Assembly (NCBI RefSeq): GCF_014645135.1
Contig: NZ_BMLH01000003.1
Span: forward strand, 186,001 to 250,000
DNA length: 64,000 nucleotides
Reading direction: 5' to 3'
Source of the DNA: Rheinheimera tangshanensis
Lineage (GTDB): Bacteria; Pseudomonadota; Gammaproteobacteria; Enterobacterales; Alteromonadaceae
The position numbers and the translations under genes were made by a program. Numbering within the stretch: the stretch's first letter is position 1; each line of letters starts with the position of its first letter. Shown here piece by piece: positions 42,752 through 51,172 of this stretch. The notes beneath the pieces were generated by a model. It was not told the DNA's origin. It saw nothing but the letters and a program-made list of their open reading frames with translations, and did no database searches.

Positions 42752-43795
42752 TTACACCACGCCCAATATGGATGGCATCGCAGCATCGACCTCGTCTGTG
42801 ATGGCATCCAGAGTTTTTTCTGCTTCATCCAATGAGCTGACTTCGGCTATATGGAATAAAGCTTCGCCCTCATTTACCAGCGGTAAGTTATTGCGGCCTA
42901 TCACTATGCCGTTAAAGCTGGCTTCAACCGCCACTTCAAAATCGGAGTAGGGGCTGTAAATATGCGCCAGCACATCGCCTTGTTGCACCGTTTGACCAAG
43001 GCCTACGTAATAACGTGCTATGCCGTCGTGCTCTGCTCTGATCCAGCTACTTTTTTTACTGAACAAAGAGCCTGTTTTGACCGCCTTTTTGCTTGGGCTG
43101 AACATCCGCAAGTCTTGCATCACATTTAAAATGCCATGCACACCAATTTTGATCGACTGTTCATCAAAGCGCAGCGCTTCACCTGCTTCGTACAAAATAA
43201 TAGGAATACCCAAGGCGTTGGCTGTACCACGCATTGTGCCTTCACGGCTGGCCGCTTTGATAATAATAGGAGCGTTAAATACCTCGGCCATTTGCAAGGC
43301 TACTTTGTCTTTGGCACTGGCCCGTACCTGAGGCAGGTTGCTGCGATGAATAGCACCCGTATGTAAATCAATGACATGGGTACATTGTTTTAAAATACGT
43401 TCGGTAAACTGGTAAGCCATACGACTACCGAGTGAGCCTTTTTCGCTGCCCGGAAAGCTGCGGTTTAAATCGCGTCTGTCGGGTAAATAACGAGATTGCT
43501 GGACAAAACCATAAGTGTTGACGATAGGCACAACGATCAGGGTACCCCGCAACTGGCTGAGTTTGGGCATCTTCAACAGACGACGGCAAATTTCCACGCC
43601 ATTAATTTCATCGCCATGCAAAGCCGAGGTGATGAGCAATACAGGCCCGGGTCTTTTGCCATGCACCACATGAGCGCCGATATTCAGCTCAGTGTGGGTG
43701 TAGAGTTTACCAAAAGGAATATCCACCACGGCACGCTGGCCTGGCTGGATCTCTGTGCCGCCTAAGCTAAAGGGCTGTTGTTTTTCCGTCAGCAT
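42752..43795 (-). CDS. Succinylglutamate desuccinylase/aspartoacylase family protein
   Basis: 347-residue M14-like zinc hydrolase. The metal ligands lie in ITSALHGDEINGVEICRRLL and CTHVIDLHTGAIH, with RDLNRSFPGSEKGSLGSRMA supplying substrate-binding residues. The C-terminal beta domain contains GLGQTVQQGDVLAHIYSPYS. The ATG at 43795 has a GAAGG site 8 nt upstream; an ATG eight codons earlier lacks one. It directly follows rimK on the same strand (27 nt apart). Family members cleave N-acyl amino acids. Here a role in trimming glutamates added by RimK is possible but unproven. Confidence 0.87.
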   Translation of the reverse strand: MLTEKQQPFSLGGTEIQPGQRAVVDIPFGKLYTHTELNIGAHVVHGKRPGPVLLITSALHGDEINGVEICRRLLKMPKLSQLRGTLIVVPIVNTYGFVQQSRYLPDRRDLNRSFPGSEKGSLGSRMAYQFTERILKQCTHVIDLHTGAIHRSNLPQVRASAKDKVALQMAEVFNAPIIIKAASREGTMRGTANALGIPIILYEAGEALRFDEQSIKIGVHGILNVMQDLRMFSPSKKAVKTGSLFSKKSSWIRAEHDGIARYYVGLGQTVQQGDVLAHIYSPYSDFEVAVEASFNGIVIGRNNLPLVNEGEALFHIAEVSSLDEAEKTLDAITDEVDAAMPSILGVV

Positions 43796-43822
43796 GGATT
43801 TGCCTTCTGTGGTTAACATCTG

Positions 43823-44776
43823 CTAGTAGTCCGCCTGCTTTTTTTTCGAGGCTTTTTGTTGTGCTTTTTGCAGCGCTTTTTGGTGCATCCGTGCCTGATG
43901 CAAAGGCACGTTTTTTTCCAGATATTCAATCATCCGGCCTGCCACATCTATGTCAGTTGCACCTTCTATACCTTCCAGGCCTGGTGAGCTGTTGACTTCC
44001 ATCACCACGGGGCCATGGTTGGAACGCAAAATATCCACCCCAGCTACATGCAAGCCCATGATCTTAGCTGCAGCAAGAGCGGTGCGTTTTTCATCAGCGC
44101 TGAGTTTAACAAGAGAGGCTGTGCCACCTCGGTGTAAGTTAGAGCGGAATTCACCAGCTTTAGCCTGACGTTTCATTGCAGCAACAATTTTATTGCCGAT
44201 AATAAAACAACGGATATCAGCACCATTGGCTTCTTTAATATATTCCTGCACCAGAATATTCGCATTCAGGCCCATAAAAGCTTCAATCACGCTTTCGGCT
44301 GCAGTGCGGGTTTCGGCTAAAACGACGCCAATGCCCTGAGTGCCTTCTAAAAGTTTAATCACCAGTGGTGCGCCACCAACCATGTCGATTAAATCAGGAA
44401 TATCACCGGGTTTATCGGCAAAGCCGGTAATAGGCAAACCTATGCCTTCGCGGGCTAAGAGTTGCAATGAGCAGAGTTTATCGCGGGCACGGCTGATGGC
44501 GCTGGATTCATTCAGTGCATACACGCCCATCATTTCAAACTGACGCAATACTGCAGTGCCATAAAAGGTAATGGACGCGCCAACGCGGGGGATCACGGCG
44601 TCAAACTGTTCCAGCACTTCACCTTTGTAGTGAATGCCGGATTTGGTTTTGTTGATGTTCATATAACACATCAGCGGGTCTATCACCTCAATCTGGTGAC
44701 CCCTTTCTTCGGCCGCTTCGACCAACCTGCGGGTCGAATACAACTCACTATTGCGCGATAAAACCGCAATTTTCAT
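43823..44776 (-). CDS. rimK: Ribosomal protein S6 L-glutamate ligase RimK
   Basis: 317-residue ATP-grasp enzyme that adds glutamates to the C-terminus of ribosomal protein S6. The N-terminal part is [20 protein letters not shown]. The ATP-grasp core has [20 protein letters not shown] and [20 protein letters not shown]. The metal-binding end is [20 protein letters not shown]. The C-terminal tail is very rich in Lys/Gln ([18 protein letters not shown]), longer than E. coli RimK (300). No rimB protease or rimA gene is alongside. Confidence 0.94.
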   Translation of the reverse strand: MKIAVLSRNSELYSTRRLVEAAEERGHQIEVIDPLMCYMNINKTKSGIHYKGEVLEQFDAVIPRVGASITFYGTAVLRQFEMMGVYALNESSAISRARDKLCSLQLLAREGIGLPITGFADKPGDIPDLIDMVGGAPLVIKLLEGTQGIGVVLAETRTAAESVIEAFMGLNANILVQEYIKEANGADIRCFIIGNKIVAAMKRQAKAGEFRSNLHRGGTASLVKLSADEKRTALAAAKIMGLHVAGVDILRSNHGPVVMEVNSSPGLEGIEGATDIDVAGRMIEYLEKNVPLHQARMHQKALQKAQQKASKKKQADY

Positions 44777-44858
44777 AACAACACCTTTAATTTTTTTGTT
44801 ATGAGTATTCTAGTGCGCTTTCCCAGCCAAGTATCTGTATAAAATCAAAAAATTTACA

Positions 44859-46205
44859 TTAAAGCAAAAACAAAGAACCTAAGCCCAGGAAGGCAAAAAA
44901 ACCTATCACGTCTGTAACCGTAGTTAGTATCACTGAACCTGACAGGGCTGGGTCTATCTTCATTTTTTCCAGCCAGACCGGGATCACTACGCCACTAAAA
45001 GCGGCGACACAAATATTGATCACTATGGCCAGACTGATCACTGTGGCAATAATCCAATCACCAAACCATAGATACGTAATACCAGCGATCACCAAAGCCC
45101 AGAGCACACCGTTAATAACACCGACCCCAAGCTCCTTACGCATTAAAGTCCAGTAAGTTTGTGGCGTAATTTGCCCCAGGGCTAAACCCCTGATAATCAA
45201 AGTTAAAGTTTGACTGCCTGCGATGCCACCCATAGAGGCCACTATAGGCATCAACACAGCCAAAGCCACTACTTGCTGCAAAGTAGCTTCGAATAAACCT
45301 ATGGTCCAGGCCGCTAAAAAGGCGGTTAATAAGTTTATACCCAGCCATAAAGCACGGCGTTTGGCACTGTTGATAATAGGGGCGAATAAATCTTCCTCTT
45401 CATCCAGACCAGCCGTATGCATAAACTGGCCTTCGAGACTGCGCCGCACGTTTTCCAGTGCTTCACCTATAGATAAACGACCCAGGAGCTTGCCTTCGCT
45501 ATCCACCACAGCCAAAGCGCTGTAACCTGAGCGAGCCACTAAATCTGAGCCTTGATCCAGCTCCATATCCCCTTGCACCACAGGGGCTTCGGCGTCGATA
45601 AATTCCACCACAGGCATATGGTTCGGCTGGCCTAATAAGCGTATGCCCTGCAATAAACCGACATAACGGCCGGTGCGATCGACCACAAACAAGGCTTCCT
45701 GATATTCGGCATCTTCGGTTAGTTTTTTAAATAATCGTACCGCGTCCCGTACTTTGGCGTTTTTGCTTACAATCAATACATCGTGGTCAGCATAACGACC
45801 ACATTGTTCATCATCGTAAGTTAAGGCCTGATCCAGCCAGCGTTTTTCGCTTTGATCCAGTCTCGAGCAGGCGTACTGATAAATGGCGTCCGGTAATTCG
45901 TCCAGCAGTTCAATCAGATCATCAACATCAATTTCTTCAACCAGTTCATGCAGTTGTGCTGTTTCCAGTTGTTTAAAGATGTTGCTGCGTGCATCCACCC
46001 TCATATAGGTTAAGGCGGCGATTTGTTGTTCTTTTTCCAGCGTCAGCCAGGTGCCAACCCGTTGTTCCAGTGGCATAGCTTCAAGGGCAAAAGCTATCTC
46101 TTCCGGCTCCAACTGGTCCAGTTTTTCTGCCAGCTGTTCAGTTTCGTTTTCATCAAAACTGTCGCGGACTATTTCTTCAATATCCAGTTGGGAATTTTCT
46201 ACCAT
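44859..46205 (-). CDS. mgtE: Magnesium transporter MgtE
   Basis: 448-residue Mg2+ channel. The cytosolic N-domain (about 20-125) is followed by a CBS pair (about 130-255, with LFVVDRTGRYVGLLQGIRLL and YSALAVVDSEGKLLGRLS). Five C-terminal helices then contain PIVASMGGIAGSQTLTLIIR, the pore motif. CBS and N-domains sense intracellular Mg2+ and gate the pore. It lies 36 nt after a CorA-family gene and may be co-transcribed with it. No magnesium riboswitch is seen. Confidence 0.94.
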   Translation of the reverse strand: MVENSQLDIEEIVRDSFDENETEQLAEKLDQLEPEEIAFALEAMPLEQRVGTWLTLEKEQQIAALTYMRVDARSNIFKQLETAQLHELVEEIDVDDLIELLDELPDAIYQYACSRLDQSEKRWLDQALTYDDEQCGRYADHDVLIVSKNAKVRDAVRLFKKLTEDAEYQEALFVVDRTGRYVGLLQGIRLLGQPNHMPVVEFIDAEAPVVQGDMELDQGSDLVARSGYSALAVVDSEGKLLGRLSIGEALENVRRSLEGQFMHTAGLDEEEDLFAPIINSAKRRALWLGINLLTAFLAAWTIGLFEATLQQVVALAVLMPIVASMGGIAGSQTLTLIIRGLALGQITPQTYWTLMRKELGVGVINGVLWALVIAGITYLWFGDWIIATVISLAIVINICVAAFSGVVIPVWLEKMKIDPALSGSVILTTVTDVIGFFAFLGLGSLFLL

Positions 46206-46241
46206 TAAACCGCTCCTGCTGTTTGCTGTCAGGCTACAGCG

Positions 46242-47207
46242 TTACCACCAACGGCGGATTTTGAAATAAGCCAGCAGACCTACTGCCAATCCAAGCATCA
46301 GGCCCCAGGTAATATAATAGCCGGACGGATTGTCCAGCTCGGGCATGTACTTAAAGTTCATACCGTACACACCCACAATAAAGGTCAGTGGAATAAATAC
46401 TGCACTGAGCATAGTCAGTACTTTCATCTTTTCGTTAATTTGATGCGACGAAGTTGAAATATAACTGCCGACCAAATCACTTAACTGGTCATAGTACATC
46501 TGCGTCATGCTGTGCAGGCGCTCAAACTTCTCGTAAAAATCGCGCAATTCTATCGCATCAAAATGACGTTTAAATGGATGACTGGCATCTTCTTCATATA
46601 AAAGATCTGAAAACATTTCTTTCTGGTAAGCCAGATTGCGATCAATTTTCCGAAACACCGAGCGGTATTTCATGATTTGCGCCATTTTCTGATCGTTACC
46701 GTTGCTTTGCATACTATCTTCCAACTCACCCAGCTCGTCTTCAAACTGCAGCAGCTTTTCCAGATAAGTGGCGGAAACTGCGTGAATATATTTTTTTATC
46801 CAGTCTTTAAACTTCTCGATACCGACCATGGCTGAAAACGGCAGATCAATTTTGCTGTCGTCTTGCTGGTTATGGTATTTAACCAAAATAACCTGCTCGT
46901 TAAAGAGTACAGAAATCTGACTATGGCCGGGATAATCACTGAAATCCGGGCCAGAAAAACCACGTAAAATTAACAAGCTAAAGCTGTCGCTAAACTCCAT
47001 CTTCGGTGGATGGCGTTCACGTAAAAAATCCTCAGCGATTAGAGGATGAATACGGAAAAACTCCAGCACTTGCCGCTGTTCCATCTGATTGGCGGCCGTC
47101 AAATTAATCCAGATCTTCGTATCGGTGAGCAAAGGGTAATGCAGCGCCTGAAAATCGCTGATCTGCCATTGTTTTTGCTCCGGACAATACTGGTGAAGTT
47201 CAATCAT
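46242..47207 (-). CDS. CorA-family divalent cation transporter
   Basis: 321-residue membrane protein. A large cytoplasmic domain with a long stalk helix (about 130-255) precedes two C-terminal helices, the first ending in the selectivity motif YGMNF (in FIVGVYGMNFKYMPEL). This defines the CorA/ZntB family. The loop after GMN is PELDNPSGYY rather than the usual acidic MPE loop of Mg2+-specific CorA, so Zn2+ transport as in ZntB or Mg2+/Co2+ transport are both possible. The ATG at 47207 gives a typical start; the upstream frame adds 19 doubtful residues. Confidence 0.88.
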   Translation of the reverse strand: MIELHQYCPEQKQWQISDFQALHYPLLTDTKIWINLTAANQMEQRQVLEFFRIHPLIAEDFLRERHPPKMEFSDSFSLLILRGFSGPDFSDYPGHSQISVLFNEQVILVKYHNQQDDSKIDLPFSAMVGIEKFKDWIKKYIHAVSATYLEKLLQFEDELGELEDSMQSNGNDQKMAQIMKYRSVFRKIDRNLAYQKEMFSDLLYEEDASHPFKRHFDAIELRDFYEKFERLHSMTQMYYDQLSDLVGSYISTSSHQINEKMKVLTMLSAVFIPLTFIVGVYGMNFKYMPELDNPSGYYITWGLMLGLAVGLLAYFKIRRWW

Positions 47208-47600
47208 GGTGATAGCCTTTGGAAAACTTTTGGCAGCATAAGCAAAAAGGTAACACGAATGCAAATGCTGTTGTGGAACTTAGACTTAGATTGAAGACTT
47301 TGCTGAAAATCTGAGCAGAACATAGTTCAACCATGTGGATTGGATACGTTGATGGTTATACCTTTTTTCGTGCTCTCAAGTTTTTGCTCACCGAGTCGCT
47401 TTCATTTGCTACACCAAAATAAAGTATGCAAAGTTAAAACCTATAAGAAGCCTGCTTGAGCAGTCGAATGCTGCTCAATCAACTAAATTGCCTGGCTGCA
47501 AATCACAAAAGCTGGACTTCGGGTTGATAAATATCCGTTATCTCTCTAATTGCAACGCATTTATACGCTAGTCTTAATAGTACAGAACAATGTGGTGTGA
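47208..47600. other. Intergenic stretch without a supported gene
   Basis: Between the divergent CorA-family gene and the 140-residue gene, about 390 bp hold no supported frame. One hairpin is visible: TTGAGCAG (47456-47463) pairs with CTGCTCAA (47471-47478) over a 7-nt loop, without a T-run. The region probably carries the promoters of both neighbours; no promoter is convincing. Confidence 0.5.
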
Positions 47601-48023
47601 ATGTGTATGAGTCGAAAATTCCAAATATGGTGTGAACAGAAAGTTGTTTTAGCTGTTGTCAGCGGAAGTTGGGACTGGATCACCGCTGAACAATACTCGA
47701 CAGAGTTTAAAAAGGTTGCGGCTCAGTTGTTGGATTCTCAATGGGCTCATGTCGTTTATCTGGATCAATGGGAATTAGGTGTGCCTGAGATCGAGCCAAT
47801 AATCAGAGAACTGGTGGACTGGTGTATTGCCAATAATCTTCGTTTTGCTGCACAGGTTTACTGCCCACATATGGTGAAAAAGTATCAGCTGGAGCGCATG
47901 ATTGTTGATAGTACTGAAGTGTTTGAACGAAGAGTATATCCAACGCAGCACGAAGCATTTCAATGGTTAGCATCGGAAGGTTTTCCGGTGCAAACTCAGG
48001 ATTTTCAGCAAAAGGCTTCTTAA
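47601..48023 (+). CDS. STAS-like hypothetical protein
   Basis: 140-residue soluble protein: MSRKFQIWCEQKVVLAVVSG then LDSQWAHVVYLDQWELGVPE and VDWCIANNLRFAAQVYCPHM. Alternating strands and helices with a central DQWELG and a hydrophobic core recall STAS/SpoIIAA-type folds, but the match is loose. An ATG at 47601 and another at 47607 are both possible starts. No signal peptide or partner gene. Function unknown. Confidence 0.6.
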   Translation: MCMSRKFQIWCEQKVVLAVVSGSWDWITAEQYSTEFKKVAAQLLDSQWAHVVYLDQWELGVPEIEPIIRELVDWCIANNLRFAAQVYCPHMVKKYQLERMIVDSTEVFERRVYPTQHEAFQWLASEGFPVQTQDFQQKAS

Positions 48024-48364
48024 TACAATCAGTGTGTTTTGGAGCCGCCCACCAGAGGCGGTCTTGCGTCTTGCCCTTTTAGCTTCAAGTCCTTGGCTAT
48101 TTACGAAGTTTTTATCTGCAATTCCTTCGGCAAGCCTATTAAAACTAAACCAATGAATTACATAGGGCAAAATCCATCAGCTGGGCTGACGTGAATACAG
48201 CAAAACCCAGCAAAAATCGTGTTGTAGTGTAACCAGCTCGCCTTGTCGAATCTCTGTTTCTCTGTGTTTGGCCAGCCATTAAGGTTAAAGCCGTGGCAAA
48301 CCCTGCTGTTTGGTTCGCCATCACAACATAAAACAAAAAAGTATTAACAGACAGGGGTGAGACA
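48024..48364. other. Intergenic region before the TonB-dependent receptor
   Basis: About 340 bp with a CCGCC/GGCGG hairpin near 48042-48058 that may end the upstream transcript, and a GCTGGG/CCCAGC pair near 48180-48212. Two overlapping minus-strand frames (47967-48170 and 48145-48336) look like shadows of a dense non-coding or repetitive sequence; neither has a binding site. The last 60 bp carry the receptor gene's leader with AGGGGTGAG before the ATG. Confidence 0.45.
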
Positions 48365-51064
48365 ATGCATAAACGTAACGCACTTTCGCTTGCGATAGCT
48401 ATGGCATGCGCTTTTTCTGCCGTGGCGCAGCAAGCTGATGTTAGTCATAGCAGCAACACAGAAGCGGCCAAAGCTCAGGCCGTTGCCAATGAAACCGAGC
48501 TGGAAGTGATTTCAGTCACGGCCACCAAACGCAAAACCAAACTGATGGAAACTCCGGTGGCTATTTCAGCCCTGAGTGAAGCCCAGCTGCAACAAAGCGG
48601 CGTAAATAATGTGGTGGATATCGCCAATTTAGTGCCTGGTTTGGATATCGCTGTCTCCTCTGAGCAGGCGGCACCTGTGATCACCATGCGGGGGATCCGC
48701 TCTACCAATATCACCGAACTGGGTGACCCTGCCGTAGGTGTGCACTTAGATGGTATTTATTCGCCACGGATGCAGGGCGCGCTGGCGCTGATGTATGACG
48801 TAGAACGGGTTGAAGCTTTACGTGGCCCACAAGGCACCTTGTTTGGCCGTAACTCTACAGTGGGTAGCATTAACGTGCTGACCGCCAAGCCCGATCTGAG
48901 CAATACCTTTGGTAACCTGAATAGCGAGATGGGTAAATTTAATGCCAAGAGTGTCGGCGGCATGTTTAACCTGGCGGTGAGCGATGATTTTGCCGTGCGT
49001 TTTTCTGGCAAAGGCTTAAAACGTGATTCTTATGTCGAAGGTTATTTTGACCCGAACCAATACGACACCCGTTATCTGCCAGCCGGCGTGCTGGACGCGG
49101 AAGTCATTTCAGAGGACTCTTATCAGGGTATAGGCCAAACTTTAACCCAACGCGAGAACTGGTGGATAGATGCAGCAGGTACAGATCCTGAAGCACAAAA
49201 AGTGCGGGCTTTAACTGCGGCCGATAAAAGCGATTTTTACAACAACGCCAATGAGCATTCATTCCGCGTCAGTACCTTGTGGGAGCCTGCAGCAGGCAAT
49301 TTTTCTAACCACACTGTGTTTCAGTATTACAAAAACGACAGTGCGGGCTCTGTCGATATGGTCAACTGCGAAAAATTACGCGGCAGACCTGCGGAGTTGG
49401 GTGGCGATTGTTCTAACTTTTTACCCAGCGACAACACCTATCAGGCCGTAGTGAACGTGCCGGGTAAACTGGAATTGGACATCACTTACCTGCGTAACAC
49501 CTTAAACTACGAGCTGACCGACGAGCTGAGTCTGGTCTGGTTAGCGGGTTATGAGGATATGCAGCGCCAATCGGCTCAGGATATTGATACAGGGCTGGAT
49601 GTCTGGGACGGCGCTATGTTTTTCCTTGATGGCACAGGCGCACGTTCTTACTCGACAGAGCTGCAACTGCAGTCGGATGAGCTGGGTGATTTAGTCTGGA
49701 TAGCTGGTGTAAACCTGTTCCATGAAAAAACCAAGACTGTCGGTTATTACGACAACCCTATGGATGATAAAGCCTTTTGGGATCAGCCCGACCGTTCTAC
49801 CGACGCTTTGGCGGTTTTTGGCCAGGCGACCTACAACTTAAGCTCTGATTTGCACCTGACCTTGGGTTACCGTTTCAGTGACGAAACCAAAGAAGACGTG
49901 GGCGGCCGCACTTTACGTTGTTCCAATGCCGATGGTTGTGCGCCGGGTTGGTATAACCGCACCGTTTTATCCAATCTGCCGACTAATGCCTTTGAAGATC
50001 CGTCCATTTACAAATCTTCTTTTGCCAATGACAACAAAGGCAGCTGGCGCAACCACGATTTCCGCTTAGGTCTGGATTATGATCTGACGGAAAATACTAT
50101 GGTCTATGGTTATGTGGCCTCAGGTTTTAAAGCCGGTGGTATAGGCGACGTGTTTGAAGTGGTCAATGACAGAACAGGTCAGGTACAACGTATCGAAACT
50201 CAGTTTGATCCTGAACAAGTAGTGACCTATGAGCTGGGGACAAAAACTAGCTTGTTAGATAACTCACTGAATTTACAGGCAGTGTTTTTCTACACCGACT
50301 ACACAGATATGCAGTATGCCTCAGTAGGTTCAGTCGGCACTGTCGAACGTCTGGCTCCGGTAGAAAACCCGGATGGCAGCCCTGTGCTGGATGCAAACGG
50401 TCAGCCTGTGCTGGATTACCGCAATATGCCAGTGGTGGCCTATTACACCCAAAACGTGCCGGGCTCGACCATCAAAGGCCTGGAGCTGGAATTTGACTGG
50501 AAACCCTATCCAGCAGGCCGCATCAATGGTTATGTCACTTATACGGACGCTCAGGTGACCGAAGACTGGATAACCAAATGGGATTACGATCCTGAGTACC
50601 TGTTTGGTTTGTCTTATGAAGAGTCGATTGACCCTGAAAACGACAGGCTGATCACGAATCTGAAAGGCAATCAGCTGGCGATGGTGCCGAAATACACCGC
50701 CAACTTAAGCTACACCCATAGTTTTGATTTAGGCAGTTACGGCTTTATCCATGGCTGGTTTAATCTGAGTTGGAAAGACAAGTCCTACAACACTATCTGG
50801 AACGTCGACAGACATCTGGACGATATGGACTTTGCGGTGTCTGAGGAAGCGGTGCGTTATATAGACGATCGCAGAGACGCTCATACCTTTGCCAATGCCT
50901 CACTGAAATATGAGCCTGTCGGTCAGGTCTGGTTTGCTGAGGTGTTTGTCAGCAATGCCACAGACGAAACAGTGCAACAGTGGAGTAATACGGGCAAAGG
51001 CTTCCCAAAAGGCAGTTTTAACATGCCGAGGTATTACGGCGTACGTGCAGGCTTTAATTTCTAA
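48365..51064 (+). CDS. TonB-dependent receptor (carbohydrate-type)
   Basis: 899-residue outer-membrane receptor. The signal peptide ends around residue 21 (AFSAVAQ). The TonB box lies in ELEVISVTATKRKTKLMETP. The plug follows (about 65-185, with TMRGIRSTNITELGDPAVGV and VERVEALRGPQGTLFGRNST), then a large barrel with extended loops and a C-terminal YYGVRAGFNF. The size and its position before a GH3 enzyme suggest uptake of oligosaccharides rather than siderophores; that is inference from context. A terminator separates it from the GH3 gene, which nonetheless may be read through. Confidence 0.88.
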   Translation: MHKRNALSLAIAMACAFSAVAQQADVSHSSNTEAAKAQAVANETELEVISVTATKRKTKLMETPVAISALSEAQLQQSGVNNVVDIANLVPGLDIAVSSEQAAPVITMRGIRSTNITELGDPAVGVHLDGIYSPRMQGALALMYDVERVEALRGPQGTLFGRNSTVGSINVLTAKPDLSNTFGNLNSEMGKFNAKSVGGMFNLAVSDDFAVRFSGKGLKRDSYVEGYFDPNQYDTRYLPAGVLDAEVISEDSYQGIGQTLTQRENWWIDAAGTDPEAQKVRALTAADKSDFYNNANEHSFRVSTLWEPAAGNFSNHTVFQYYKNDSAGSVDMVNCEKLRGRPAELGGDCSNFLPSDNTYQAVVNVPGKLELDITYLRNTLNYELTDELSLVWLAGYEDMQRQSAQDIDTGLDVWDGAMFFLDGTGARSYSTELQLQSDELGDLVWIAGVNLFHEKTKTVGYYDNPMDDKAFWDQPDRSTDALAVFGQATYNLSSDLHLTLGYRFSDETKEDVGGRTLRCSNADGCAPGWYNRTVLSNLPTNAFEDPSIYKSSFANDNKGSWRNHDFRLGLDYDLTENTMVYGYVASGFKAGGIGDVFEVVNDRTGQVQRIETQFDPEQVVTYELGTKTSLLDNSLNLQAVFFYTDYTDMQYASVGSVGTVERLAPVENPDGSPVLDANGQPVLDYRNMPVVAYYTQNVPGSTIKGLELEFDWKPYPAGRINGYVTYTDAQVTEDWITKWDYDPEYLFGLSYEESIDPENDRLITNLKGNQLAMVPKYTANLSYTHSFDLGSYGFIHGWFNLSWKDKSYNTIWNVDRHLDDMDFAVSEEAVRYIDDRRDAHTFANASLKYEPVGQVWFAEVFVSNATDETVQQWSNTGKGFPKGSFNMPRYYGVRAGFNF

Positions 51065-51080
51065 GCTTTCTCACTAGTGC

Positions 51081-51115
51081 AGAAACCGCTCGTTTTGATC
51101 AGCGGTTTCTTTTTA
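51081..51115 (+). terminator. Terminator after the TonB-dependent receptor
   Basis: AGAAACCGCT pairs with AGCGGTTTCT over a 10-nt loop, followed by TTTTT, 16 nt after the stop. Read-through to the GH3 gene may be partial. Confidence 0.85.
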
Positions 51116-51172
51116 TCCGGCGTTTCACACCAGAGCAGGTGGTGCGCTGTGACCATGCGAAGGAATCTATTG

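Noticed and set aside
47967-48336. Two minus-strand frames (47967-48170 and 48145-48336)
   Set aside because: They overlap each other and the 140-residue gene, lack binding sites and have Arg/Thr-rich composition; noted as a possible repetitive or RNA element instead.
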